From assembly GCA_934292955.1 (NCBI GenBank), contig CAKQXZ010000053.1, forward strand, positions 1-14,652: a stretch of DNA of 14,652 nucleotides, written 5' to 3'. The notes under the pieces were generated by a model. That model was not told the origin of the DNA, ran no database searches, and saw only the letters and a program-made list of their open reading frames with translations. This DNA comes from an uncultured Clostridia bacterium (lineage in GTDB: Bacteria > Bacillota_A > Clostridia > Christensenellales > Borkfalkiaceae). A program made the position numbers and the translations under genes. Shown here in pieces: positions 1-6,894 of the stretch (positions are counted from its first letter, which is position 1; the number at the start of each line of letters is the position of its first letter).

Positions 1-29
1 TAACCGCGTTTGATGAATTTTTTTACCAT
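1..29 (-). CDS. potC: PotC-like polyamine ABC permease, 5' fragment
   Basis: Only the first nine or so codons are in the window (MVKKFIKRG), and the gene runs off the left edge. The ATG overlaps the end of potB by 7 bases (ATGGTAA contains both the start and the TAA stop). A purine-rich AAGGGGGAG ribosome site lies about 6-13 bases upstream, inside potB. The second permease of spermidine/putrescine importers normally follows potB directly, and a short basic N-terminus before the first membrane span fits that family. The identity comes from operon position and this start, since no conserved domain is visible. Confidence 0.6.
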
Positions 30-838
30 AATCCGCTCCCCCTTGCCTGATCGGCGTTTTCGTCGCCGAATTTGCCGCTGATGAGCATAGTCGCAAATAT
101 CAATACGAGAAGAATAAGAGCAATCGCCGAACCTGTGTTCCATGCGTTTGTCGCACCCGAATTGAACTTGCTTTCGATAAGTTTACCTATAATTGTTACT
201 TTGCTGTTGCCGAGAGTGTCCGAAATAACGTAACTCGTGGTAGTGGGAAGGAATACCATCGTTATCGCGCTGATAATACCGGGAGCCGACATAGGAAGAG
301 TTGCGCGGAAAAATGTGGTAGCGGGTTTTGCGCCGAGATCCGCAGACGCTTCGAGTACGTTTTTATCGAGTTTGAGAAGTACGGTATATAAGGGAAGAAT
401 GGTTACCGGCAGATAGTCGTAAACCATACCGATTATGGTATTGACGTAACCGAGCTCGCCCGATTTGTAAAAGCCGAGAAGATAAAGTAATTCCTTCATT
501 GCCGCCGTTCTTAAAACGAAGTTGATCCACATCGGCAGAACGAACAGCATTAAAAACACACTTTTTTGTTTAAGCGGGCTTCTTGCGAGAAGATATGCCA
601 CAGGGTAGCCGATAAGCAAGCACAGTACAGTCGTGAGGAAGGCTATGCAGAAACTCTGAAGAAGTATGGTAAGGTTTGTTGTGGTGGTGAAAAAGTCGGT
701 AAAATTGGCAAAAGTGAATTTACCGTCCACCGTGAACGCGTAATATACGATAAGCAGCAGGGGCAGTATTACGAATACCGCCAGAAACAGCGCGTATGGT
801 ATACCCAGATTTTTTCTTGAAAATTTGAGTGCCGTCAT
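23..838 (-). CDS. potB: Spermidine/putrescine ABC transporter permease PotB
   Basis: This 271-residue inner-membrane permease of a polyamine importer pairs with PotC to form the channel and docks on the ATPase PotA. About six hydrophobic spans are visible (near 13-35, 60-85, 93-112, 133-155, 185-205 and 236-255). The cytoplasmic EAA coupling loop is clear at about 160-185 ([21 protein letters not shown], with the key E-A-x-x-x-LGA and the later LP). The length is normal for PotB. The ATG overlaps the potA stop by four bases (ATGA), and the stop overlaps the potC start, so the three are translationally coupled. Polyamine specificity is inferred from the family and the operon; related permeases for other small cations look similar. 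Confidence 0.9.
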   Translation of the reverse strand: MTALKFSRKNLGIPYALFLAVFVILPLLLIVYYAFTVDGKFTFANFTDFFTTTTNLTILLQSFCIAFLTTVLCLLIGYPVAYLLARSPLKQKSVFLMLFVLPMWINFVLRTAAMKELLYLLGFYKSGELGYVNTIIGMVYDYLPVTILPLYTVLLKLDKNVLEASADLGAKPATTFFRATLPMSAPGIISAITMVFLPTTTSYVISDTLGNSKVTIIGKLIESKFNSGATNAWNTGSAIALILLVLIFATMLISGKFGDENADQARGSGLW

Positions 839-2334
839 TTGTTTTCCGCTTCCTTTAACGTGAGTTTAATCTTTTCGGGTGCGACTTTTACGCTGACTTT
901 GTCGTTTTCGTTCCACGCGTACTCTGTGTCGATAACAAAGTCTTCTTCGTCTTCGGGCGTTCTTACGATAACCTGATAGTGGTCGCCTTTATAAATAATG
1001 GAAACAATTTCGCCGTGTGCTTCGCCGTCGTCTTCGTTGTCGATAATCTCTATGTCTTTAAGACCGATCTCTACCTTGACTTCCACATCGGTAAGATCAA
1101 GTTTTTCGCCGTTTGCAAGAACAAGATATTCTTCTTCGTCGATATGCGAACCGGGGTAGAGTTGCGTTACGTCGCATTCGAATTCGCCTTCCGCAAACGC
1201 TACGGTGTTGTGCTTTGTAATTACGCCGTCGTATACGTTGGATACGAATTCTTTATGCATTATATGAATGTCGTCGGGCTTGATAATCGCGCTTGCGCGG
1301 GTACCCGTTTTTCTTTCGACCGTGTCTTGTATAACGAGTTCGCTCTTGCCGATCTGCATTACCATTTCGTAATGAACGCCTTTGAATATGCTCGACGTAA
1401 TAACGCCGTCTACCTGACCCAAACCTTCGTCTACAAGGAAAACGTCTTCGGGGCGAACTACAACGTCGACCTTTTCGTTAAGCTCGAAATCGTCTACCAT
1501 GTCGAAGGTCTTTCCGAGAAAACGTACTTTACGGTCGCCGACGATAGTGCCGCTGAAAATATTACTGTCGCCTATAAAGTCGGCTACGAACGCGCTCTTG
1601 GGTTCGTTGTAAATGTCCGTCGGGGTGCCGATCTGCTGAATTACGCCGTCTTTCATGACGACGATGGTGTCGCTCATGGTAAGCGCTTCTTCCTGATCAT
1701 GAGTTACGTATATAAAGGTTATTCCGAGTTTTTTGTGCATCTCTTTAAGTTCGAGTTGCATGTCTTTTCTCATTTTAAGGTCTAAAGCGCCGAGCGGTTC
1801 GTCAAGCAGAAGAATTTCAGGCTCGTTTACGATTGCGCGTGCGATCGCTATACGCTGTTGTTGTCCGCCCGAAAGAGTGGTTACGTCGCGCTTTTCGAAA
1901 TCTTCAAGATCGACCATTTTTAGTGCTTTTTTTACTTTTTCGGCAATAACGGCTTTGCTTAAACGTTGCTTTTTGGTGTAACGCTTGCCTTCGTCGTTTT
2001 CGTACGTTACGTTTACCGTCTTAAGTTTAAGCCCGTATGCGATATTGTCGTAAACGTTCAAGTGGGGGAACAATGCGTAACGCTGGAAGACCGTGTTTAC
2101 GGGGCGCATGTAGGGCGGCAAGGTCGTTATGTCTTTGCCGTTCAACAAAATTTTTCCGCTGTCGGGAATTTCAAACCCCGCGATCATTCTGAGCGTGGTG
2201 GTTTTACCGCAGCCGGACGGACCGAGAAGGGTTACGAATTCGCCTTTGCGAATGTACAGGTTCTCGTTGTCGACTACGGTTACGCCGTCGTACGATTTGG
2301 TGATTCCGATGAGTTCAATGATTTTTTCTGCCAT
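835..2334 (-). CDS. potA: Spermidine/putrescine ABC transporter ATPase PotA, C-terminally extended
   Basis: This is the ATP-hydrolysing subunit that powers polyamine import through PotB/PotC. All ABC motifs are present: Walker [10 protein letters not shown] (38-46), Q-loop Q84, signature LSGGQ (154-158), Walker B ILLLDE (174-179) and the switch His212 in THD. At 499 residues it is well over the usual 360-380. Part of the excess is an insert at about 103-126 before the signature helix. The rest is a second TOBE-like block: the first at about 309-358 carries [11 protein letters not shown] and the second at about 441-492 carries [11 protein letters not shown], joined by an acidic linker (about 431-438). 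The start has a good AGGAG site about 8 bases upstream. The 169-base gap to the regulator upstream has no convincing terminator, so readthrough from the regulator promoter is plausible. Confidence 0.93.
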   Translation of the reverse strand: MAEKIIELIGITKSYDGVTVVDNENLYIRKGEFVTLLGPSGCGKTTTLRMIAGFEIPDSGKILLNGKDITTLPPYMRPVNTVFQRYALFPHLNVYDNIAYGLKLKTVNVTYENDEGKRYTKKQRLSKAVIAEKVKKALKMVDLEDFEKRDVTTLSGGQQQRIAIARAIVNEPEILLLDEPLGALDLKMRKDMQLELKEMHKKLGITFIYVTHDQEEALTMSDTIVVMKDGVIQQIGTPTDIYNEPKSAFVADFIGDSNIFSGTIVGDRKVRFLGKTFDMVDDFELNEKVDVVVRPEDVFLVDEGLGQVDGVITSSIFKGVHYEMVMQIGKSELVIQDTVERKTGTRASAIIKPDDIHIMHKEFVSNVYDGVITKHNTVAFAEGEFECDVTQLYPGSHIDEEEYLVLANGEKLDLTDVEVKVEIGLKDIEIIDNEDDGEAHGEIVSIIYKGDHYQVIVRTPEDEEDFVIDTEYAWNENDKVSVKVAPEKIKLTLKEAENK

Positions 2335-2387
2335 TTTTTTCTCCTGTTTGCCGAAAAAACGGTTTATATAATTTGTAAAAAGTCGGT

Positions 2388-2405
2388 CTATAAGTTGATT
2401 ATTGG
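2388..2405 (+). repeat. Dispersed 18-bp element, copy upstream of potA
   Basis: CTATAAGTTGATTATTGG matches the consensus at all but the last few positions. It lies 54 bases before the potA start codon, in the 169-base gap between the regulator and potA. This gap otherwise shows the potA ribosome site, three single GTTTA half-sites and no convincing promoter or terminator. Confidence 0.5.
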
Positions 2406-2503
2406 TATATTTGTTTATATCGATCGCATTAACTGCCGCAAAAACGATTTTTACCGTAGTTAATCAATAACGTAAAGTCAATACGGTTTAAGCGGAGTAA
2501 GTA

Positions 2504-3037
2504 TTAAAAGGTGGGCGGGGTGGATACCCAGATAAAAACCGCGGGCTTTTTGCCGTTGTTTGAAATGTAGTGCATTTTATCTGCAGTGTAATAAAAACTG
2601 TTACCTTTTTTGCAGATCATTTTTTTGCTACCGATATGAAGAACTATTTGTCCTTCGAGAACGTAGCCGAATTCTTCGCCTTCGTGCGGAACGTCTTCGT
2701 AAGTTTCTGCCCCCGGTTCGAGTTGAATTCGCAGCGGCTCCATCATATTTTTCTGCGAATTGGGTATAAGCCAGTTGGTCGTTCTGCCGCCGTCAACCTT
2801 TTCAATAAAGTCTTCTTCGGCAAAAACGATTTTTTCTTCTTCGTCTTCGTTAAAAAAGTCTTTCAGCGTTGTGCCGAGCGCGGCGAGTATGTCTACAAGC
2901 GTTGCAATCGACGGACTCGTGAGGTCGTTTTCTACCTGAGATATATAGCCCTTTGTAAGTTCGCACCTGTCGGCAAGTTCTTCCTGAGTAAGATAACAGC
3001 CTTGGCGTAACAATCGGATTTTTTCTCCGAGTTTCAT
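2504..3037 (-). CDS. XRE-family regulator with C-terminal cupin domain, probable polyamine-uptake regulator
   Basis: This 177-residue DNA-binding regulator has an N-terminal helix-turn-helix at about 4-61 (LTQEELADRCELTKGYISQVE is the typical XRE recognition region). A small-molecule cupin barrel spans about 100-172, with the core PHEGEEFGYVLEG at 117-129 and a second His at 156. Regulators of this build sit upstream of potABCD in many Bacillota and are thought to sense polyamines or a related metabolite. The ATG is preceded by AAAGGGGG 11 bases upstream. The predicted transcript starts at about 3202, giving a 165-base leader that contains a 96-bp array of TAAAC/GTTTA half-sites, so autoregulation is likely. 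The ligand cannot be read from the sequence. Confidence 0.9.
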   Translation of the reverse strand: MKLGEKIRLLRQGCYLTQEELADRCELTKGYISQVENDLTSPSIATLVDILAALGTTLKDFFNEDEEEKIVFAEEDFIEKVDGGRTTNWLIPNSQKNMMEPLRIQLEPGAETYEDVPHEGEEFGYVLEGQIVLHIGSKKMICKKGNSFYYTADKMHYISNNGKKPAVFIWVSTPPTF

Positions 3038-3096
3038 AAATTTTTTCGCCCCCTTTACGGTTATATGATAATGGTTTGTTTAATAATGGGTGAGTG

Positions 3097-3198
3097 GTTT
3101 ATCTAAACAAAAAGTTTAATTTTACTAAACTTCAGCTTAAACAAAAAGTTTAGCGCGGCTAAACAACATTCTAAACAGAAAGTTTAGTTTTACTAAAC
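3097..3198. promoter_or_regulatory. Phased array of TAAAC/GTTTA half-sites (three 17-bp palindromes), candidate operator
   Basis: Three palindromes of the form GTTTAR-N5-CTAAAC begin at 3114, 3148 and 3182, exactly 34 bp apart. Each is preceded at 11 bp by a further YTAAAC half-site (3103, 3137, 3171). The repeated 28-bp block is therefore YTAAAC-N5-GTTTAR-N5-CTAAAC, with 6-bp spacers between blocks. Successive half-sites start 11 or 12 bp apart, close to one helical turn. A further partial half-site GTTTA is at 3097. The array lies just downstream of the predicted start of the regulator transcript (about +4 to +100). Multiple binding by the XRE-cupin protein is inferred. Confidence 0.75.
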
Positions 3199-3208
3199 AA
3201 CGCGTCTT

Positions 3209-3237
3209 ATTATATTTAAGCATGACTTAGTTGTCAA
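3209..3237 (-). promoter_or_regulatory. Consensus sigma-A promoter for the XRE-cupin regulator
   Basis: On the minus strand the -35 is TTGACA (3237-3232) and the -10 is TATAAT (3214-3209), both perfect, with a 17-base spacer. The predicted start is near 3202, directly before the palindrome array. A promoter this strong with a dense operator array over its initial transcribed region suggests tight repression when not needed. Confidence 0.85.
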
Positions 3238-3266
3238 ACAAATTATAGGCACTTTGCATAATTTGT
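3238..3266. promoter_or_regulatory. Inverted repeat abutting the -35 box of the regulator promoter
   Basis: Perfect 9-bp arms (ACAAATTAT at 3238-3246 and ATAATTTGT at 3258-3266) flank an 11-base centre, which itself holds a GCA/TGC pair. The left arm begins at the base next to the -35 hexamer. It has no T-run on either strand, so it is not an intrinsic terminator. It could be an activator or repressor site distinct from the TAAAC array. Confidence 0.5.
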
Positions 3267-3269
3267 CGA
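3242..3269 (-). promoter_or_regulatory. Possible second, upstream promoter for the regulator
   Basis: A minus-strand -10 TATAAT (3247-3242) has a near-consensus -35 TCGACA (3269-3264) at 16 bases. It overlaps the 3238-3266 inverted repeat almost completely, so a protein on that repeat would block it. It would start about 33 bases upstream of the main promoter start. Confidence 0.35.
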
Positions 3270-3353
3270 AATATTTTTTGAGGCGGGCGGCGCATTATTT
3301 TCAAGCGGTCTTTTGTAATGATTTTCGTAGCTTACAAAGTATATAGAAAGTAT

Positions 3354-3383
3354 AAAAAAACGACAAGGTGTCTGCCTTGTCGT
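3354..3383 (-). terminator. Intrinsic terminator of the PH-like membrane protein gene
   Basis: A 9-bp stem (ACGACAAGG / CCTTGTCGT, 3360-3383) with a 6-base loop is followed on the minus strand by seven T residues (A run at 3354-3360). It sits about 70 bases after the stop of the gene ending at 3456 and separates that gene from the regulator promoter. Confidence 0.9.
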
Positions 3384-3398
3384 AATAATATAAAATAT

Positions 3399-3416
3399 GC
3401 GATAATCGACTTATAG
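3399..3416 (-). repeat. Dispersed 18-bp element, copy in 3' region of the PH-like gene
   Basis: On the minus strand this copy reads CTATAAGTCGATTATCGC, a full match to the element consensus. It lies between the stop codon at 3456 and the terminator at 3383, in the same orientation as the gene. It is also part of a short inverted repeat (ATCGAC / GTCGAT with six bases between). Confidence 0.6.
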
Positions 3417-3455
3417 GTCGATATTTTGTGTTTTTTATATTGCGTTTTTCGTTTG

Positions 3456-3926
3456 TTATACGCCCGATTCGTCCGATCTCTCGGTTTCTATTGCGTAAAA
3501 GACCTTTTTGTTTTGTTCTTTTATTGCGTCTACAAAATCGTTATAATCTTTTTCGTCTATCACTATAACGACGTAATCGCTCTGGTTGTAATACAGTACG
3601 AGTTTTTTTGTAACGCGGAAAAAGGTGATTCGGGTTATCGTGTTGAGTTTGATTTTTGTTACGATAATGCCCCTTCTGGTTATAAGGTCTGTGTTTGTAA
3701 TTTCGTAACGCGAAGAAAAGAATACGGGAACAATCACTATTATGCCGATCAGTCCGACGAGCGCGGCTAAGCCTGCCGAAGCTATGTTCTGGACGACGAG
3801 ATCGTTTGCCTTTACTATTTCTATTATGCGCTTTATGTTAAGCCCTAAGCAAAGCACGGCTATAAGCAAACCGAGAATCAGTAGTATGAAAAGCAATTTC
3901 GTAAATTTATAATTGAATTTTTTCAT
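3456..3926 (-). CDS. Two-span membrane protein with PH-like (bPH) domain
   Basis: This 156-residue protein has two hydrophobic spans (about 10-30 and 49-70). The soluble part (72-140) has the look of a bacterial pleckstrin-homology-like domain: RYEITNTDLITRRGIIVTKI resembles the first strands, and VVIVIDEKDYNDFVDAIKEQ the terminal strand and helix of the YyaB-like bPH family. Such proteins are membrane-bound and their molecular role is generally unknown. AGGAG (3941-3937) lies 10 bases before the ATG. The promoter at 3981-3953 and the terminator at 3383-3354 make it a single-gene unit, divergent from the ABC-F gene. The domain call rests on pattern, not a search. Confidence 0.75.
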   Translation of the reverse strand: MKKFNYKFTKLLFILLILGLLIAVLCLGLNIKRIIEIVKANDLVVQNIASAGLAALVGLIGIIVIVPVFFSSRYEITNTDLITRRGIIVTKIKLNTITRITFFRVTKKLVLYYNQSDYVVIVIDEKDYNDFVDAIKEQNKKVFYAIETERSDESGV

Positions 3927-3952
3927 GCGGTTTTCGCTCCTTTCTTGGTTCG

Positions 3953-3981
3953 ATTATATCATACAATCGACGATATTTCAA
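3953..3981 (-). promoter_or_regulatory. Promoter of the PH-like membrane protein gene
   Basis: The minus-strand -35 is TTGAAA (3981-3976) and the -10 is TATAAT (3958-3953), with a 17-base spacer ending in TGA, which gives an extended -10 (TGATATAAT). An imperfect inverted repeat, GATTATA-TCA-TACAATC on the plus strand (3952-3968), covers the -10 and could be an operator. Confidence 0.8.
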
Positions 3982-4073
3982 GAAATATGCTGTGTAATAT
4001 TTATTTATAAGGGCAAAATTATGGTTTATTGCGGTTTTTAACGGTAATAGGGTGTCTAATGCGCGGCAAACGT

Positions 4074-4102
4074 TTGACTATCTTGCAAGAAAAAAGTATA
4101 AT
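4074..4102 (+). promoter_or_regulatory. Promoter of the ABC-F gene, placed for a leaderless transcript
   Basis: The -35 is TTGACT (4074-4079) and the -10 is TATAAT (4097-4102), with a 17-base spacer. The ATG at 4109 follows after only six bases (TGCGGT), so the usual start position, six or seven bases past the -10, falls on or next to the A of the start codon. No Shine-Dalgarno sequence fits between. Confidence 0.8.
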
Positions 4103-4108
4103 TGCGGT

Positions 4109-5650
4109 ATGAGTTTACTTGAAATCAAAAACCTGTCGCACAGGTATGACGACAAAATTATTTTTAACAATGCGTCTCTTACGGTCAATCGCGGCGAACA
4201 TATAGGCGTTGTCGGGCTTAACGGCGCGGGTAAATCTACATTTATCAATGTTATCGCCGATAAAATCACTTACGATGAAGGCGAAGTACAGTGGTTAAAC
4301 GGCGTAAGGCGGGGATATCTCGACCAGTACGCCACGCTTGACGGCTCGCAGACCATAATGGAATATCTTATGGGCGCGTTTGATTATCTTTACGAAATGA
4401 ACGGGCGGCTTGAAAAACTGTACGAATCGATGGGTGATCTTTCGGGCGAAGAACTCGATAAAGCGGTCGCGAAGAGTTCGCGTATGCAGGAAGAGTTGGA
4501 GCGCGAAGGTTTTTACGATCTCGATTCTAAAGTCAAGCGCGTGGCAAACGGCTTGGGTATAAACTTTTTGGGGTATGACAGGCTGATTTCTACGCTTTCG
4601 GGCGGTGAACGCGTAAAACTTATGCTTTCTAAATTGCTGCTTTCCGAACTTGACGTAATGTTGCTCGACGAACCGACAAACTTTTTGGATATAGAGCATA
4701 TCGACTGGCTTATAAAATATTTGAACGGGTTCAAAAAGACCTTTCTTGTAATTTCGCACGACACAAAGTTCCTGAACGCCGTGTCGAAGTTTATAGTCGG
4801 CATAGAGAACGGCGTTATACGCAAGTATACGGGCGATTACGATAAATATCTCGTTCAGCACGAAATGAACAGAAAACAGTACGAAGAAGAATATAACCGT
4901 CAGCAGGAACAAATTAAAAAACTGCAGACGTATATAGATAAGAACTCGGCGCGCGCGTCGACCGCGGGTATGGCTAACGCTCGCAAAAAACAACTGGAAA
5001 AAATCGAAGTTATGGCAAAACCCGTAACCGTTTCCGACGCCGAATTTTCTTTTCCTTACGTCGATCTGAATACCAAAGACCTGCTCGACGTAACAAATCT
5101 TTCGATAGGTTACACCACGCCCATTCTGCCCGAAATAAATATTCATATGGGTTCGCAGACAAAACTGTGGGTTCGCGGAACGAACGGTATCGGCAAGTCT
5201 ACTTTAATTAAAACCTTGCTGCATAAAATACCGCGACTGGGCGGGTTTTTCACCTTTCATAACGCGGTAAGAATCGCATATCTTGAGCAAAATCTCGATT
5301 TCGGCGATGAAAATGAAACGGCTTCGTCCTATTACTCCAAATTTTTCCCGCGGGCTAACCCCAAGGAAGTAAGAAGTAAACTCGCAAAGGTCGGGCTTAA
5401 AGGCGAACTTGCCGTAAAACCGCTTAAAAATATGAGCGGCGGTGAGCAGGTGCGCGCAAAACTTGCCGTTTTGTGTTCGACTCCGTCAAATCTTCTCGTA
5501 CTCGACGAACCGACCAACCATCTCGATATTAAGGCGAAACAGGCTTTGAAAAAGGCTCTCGAAGAGTATCCCGGCGCGCTTATTCTTGTCAGTCACGAAG
5601 AAGATTTTACCGAAGGTCTTTGCGATATGGTTACGTTACTGCGCGATTAA
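4109..5650 (+). CDS. ABC-F family ATPase (ribosome-associated, tandem ABC domains)
   Basis: This 513-residue soluble protein has two ABC domains and no membrane spans. Domain 1 has Walker A GLNGAGKS (36-43), signature LSGGE (163-167), Walker B LLDEPTN (185-191) and His217. A charged coiled-coil linker, typical of the ABC-F P-site tRNA-interaction region, spans about 252-305. Domain 2 has GTNGIGKST (357-365), MSGGE (442-446), LVLDEPTN (463-470) and a switch His496 in SHEED, where most members have SHDR. ABC-F proteins bind the ribosomal E site and help stalled or drug-bound ribosomes; the exact subfamily (housekeeping or antibiotic protection) cannot be settled here. The frame is open upstream to a GTG at 4052, but the promoter -35 and -10 lie inside that extension, so the ATG at 4109 is chosen. 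Confidence 0.92.
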   Translation: MSLLEIKNLSHRYDDKIIFNNASLTVNRGEHIGVVGLNGAGKSTFINVIADKITYDEGEVQWLNGVRRGYLDQYATLDGSQTIMEYLMGAFDYLYEMNGRLEKLYESMGDLSGEELDKAVAKSSRMQEELEREGFYDLDSKVKRVANGLGINFLGYDRLISTLSGGERVKLMLSKLLLSELDVMLLDEPTNFLDIEHIDWLIKYLNGFKKTFLVISHDTKFLNAVSKFIVGIENGVIRKYTGDYDKYLVQHEMNRKQYEEEYNRQQEQIKKLQTYIDKNSARASTAGMANARKKQLEKIEVMAKPVTVSDAEFSFPYVDLNTKDLLDVTNLSIGYTTPILPEINIHMGSQTKLWVRGTNGIGKSTLIKTLLHKIPRLGGFFTFHNAVRIAYLEQNLDFGDENETASSYYSKFFPRANPKEVRSKLAKVGLKGELAVKPLKNMSGGEQVRAKLAVLCSTPSNLLVLDEPTNHLDIKAKQALKKALEEYPGALILVSHEEDFTEGLCDMVTLLRD

Positions 5651-5760
5651 GTTGCGGCGCGTATCCTATAAAAATGCCGATAATTTAGCGCCCGGCGTAT
5701 TAAGCACGTTGCCGTGTTAAGAAAAGCGCGGCGGTAATCGGTTATAAATCGGTACATAAA

Positions 5761-5772
5761 CGATTGCAATCG
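5761..5772. promoter_or_regulatory. Perfect 12-bp palindrome over the -35 of the CdaR-like gene
   Basis: CGATTGCAATCG is its own reverse complement, and AA/TT pairs extend it outward with one mismatch on each side. It covers the predicted -35 (5764-5769) of the regulator gene downstream, which is the usual place for an autorepressor site. Confidence 0.5.
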
Positions 5773-5792
5773 GTTTGAAAATGATATATAAT
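5764..5792 (+). promoter_or_regulatory. Probable promoter of the CdaR/PucR-type regulator
   Basis: The -35 is TTGCAA (5764-5769) and the -10 is TATAAT (5787-5792), with a 17-base spacer. A second TATAAT at 5811-5816 lacks a recognisable -35. The first would give a leader of about 28 bases. Confidence 0.55.
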
Positions 5793-5827
5793 TTGTGCGG
5801 ATTGTACATGTATAATATTGGTGAACT

Positions 5828-6874
5828 ATGGATAAAGAATTGATGCTCGTGCTGAGAACGCTCAAGCAGAAAACGGGGATTTCGGTCGACGTTTACACGT
5901 CCGATTTCAAGTATCTGCATTCGAGCGGCGAAAAAATCCCCTTTGTTTATAACGGCGGTTATACCGAAGGTTTGCAGGATAAAAAACAGAACGCCACGCT
6001 GTTCAGATTCCGCTTCAAGCGCGAAAGTTTTTACGGCGTTATTTCTGGCGCGAACGATACCGCAAGGAATTACGCTATGTTCATATGCGAACATATGGAA
6101 AACAGCGGTTCGGTCGGCGACGATTTGTCTAAGCGCGATTTTCTGCGCGGAATCGTTTTCGGTGAATGCAACGGAATGCAGATCGTCAAGTTTATGCGCA
6201 AGTTCTCCGTTCCCGCGGTGCCGTGCTATGTGCTTGTTATCTCGGTTGAATCGGGAACGATAGACGAAGTTATCAACTTTTTGGATAATTATACAATCAA
6301 CGGGCTTGATACCGCTTTTTCGTCGGGCGATTCGGAGTGCGTTTTCGTTAAGTTCGTAACGGGCGAAAACGAAAGCGAGTTCAGATCTCCGCTCGAATAC
6401 GCGGGAATTTTTACGTCATCCGTTTTCGACGAAACGGGTATAAAAGTTCAGGTCGGCGTAGGCGGTACGGTCAAAAGTCTTTCCGAATCCAATCAATCGT
6501 ATGCGCAGGCGGAAAACGCGCTGAAACTCGGAAAACAGTTAAGTTCGGGGCTTGCGGTTCATTCGTATAAAGAATATATGCTTTACCGCATGCTCGAAGA
6601 ATTGCCGCCGTCTAAACTCGCGCAGTATTTCAATATGCTTGCCGACGGCGAAGCGCGGACGGTCTTTACCGATCCCGATCTTCTTAATACTGCCGAAGAG
6701 TTTTTGGAAAATAACCTTAACGTAAGCGAAACCGCGCGTAAACTTTATATGCATAGAAACACGCTTACCTACAGACTTGATAAAATCGAACGCGCTACGG
6801 GGCTGAATATACGCAATTTCTCCGACGCCGTTACTTTCAGACTGACAAATCTGCTGTTCAAAATGCTGAGTTGA
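5828..6874 (+). CDS. CdaR/PucR-type helix-turn-helix transcriptional regulator
   Basis: This 348-residue regulator has the C-terminal PucR-type helix-turn-helix at about 289-346: SETARKLYMHRNTLTYRLDK, with the signature HRNTLTYRLDKIE at 309-321. A degenerate GGDEF-like middle region at about 205-235 includes VGVGGTVKSLSES and an AENAL helix. The N-terminal 100 residues resemble a ligand-sensing domain such as those of carbohydrate-diacid regulators, but the ligand is not evident. Proteins of this family usually activate nearby genes and themselves. The S41 protease gene starts 20 bases after its stop, so the two are probably one transcript. The ATG at 5828 has only a weak GGTGA just upstream. 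Confidence 0.85.
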   Translation: MDKELMLVLRTLKQKTGISVDVYTSDFKYLHSSGEKIPFVYNGGYTEGLQDKKQNATLFRFRFKRESFYGVISGANDTARNYAMFICEHMENSGSVGDDLSKRDFLRGIVFGECNGMQIVKFMRKFSVPAVPCYVLVISVESGTIDEVINFLDNYTINGLDTAFSSGDSECVFVKFVTGENESEFRSPLEYAGIFTSSVFDETGIKVQVGVGGTVKSLSESNQSYAQAENALKLGKQLSSGLAVHSYKEYMLYRMLEELPPSKLAQYFNMLADGEARTVFTDPDLLNTAEEFLENNLNVSETARKLYMHRNTLTYRLDKIERATGLNIRNFSDAVTFRLTNLLFKMLS

Positions 6875-6894
6875 CCGATATCGGAGAATGTATA

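Noticed and set aside
979..1785. A 268-codon open frame on the plus strand opposite potA.
   Set aside because: It mirrors the codon pattern of potA, has no ribosome site, and encodes a Val/Phe-rich sequence with no recognisable domain; potA with all ABC motifs explains the region.
2335..2503. A separate potA promoter in the gap after the regulator.
   Set aside because: TTGACT and TTGCGG boxes exist on the minus strand, but their -10 partners (TACGGT, TATAAA at 16) are poor or only moderate; none was convincing enough to list.
3103..3198. The 34-bp periodic repeats as a tiny CRISPR array.
   Set aside because: The gaps are only 6 bp, each repeat contains several half-sites, and no cas gene is present; an operator array fits better.
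4052..4108. Upstream GTG start for the ABC-F gene, adding 19 residues.
   Set aside because: The extension contains the promoter -35 and -10 and is not family-like; MSLLEIKNLSH is a typical ABC domain start.
4295..5146. A 283-codon open frame on the minus strand opposite the ABC-F gene.
   Set aside because: It is a shadow of a strongly conserved gene, aromatic and basic in composition with no domain and no start signals.
6871..6894. TTG start of the S41 protease overlapping the regulator stop.
   Set aside because: GGAGA at 6883-6887 is well placed for the ATG at 6895, and the added residues have no family support.
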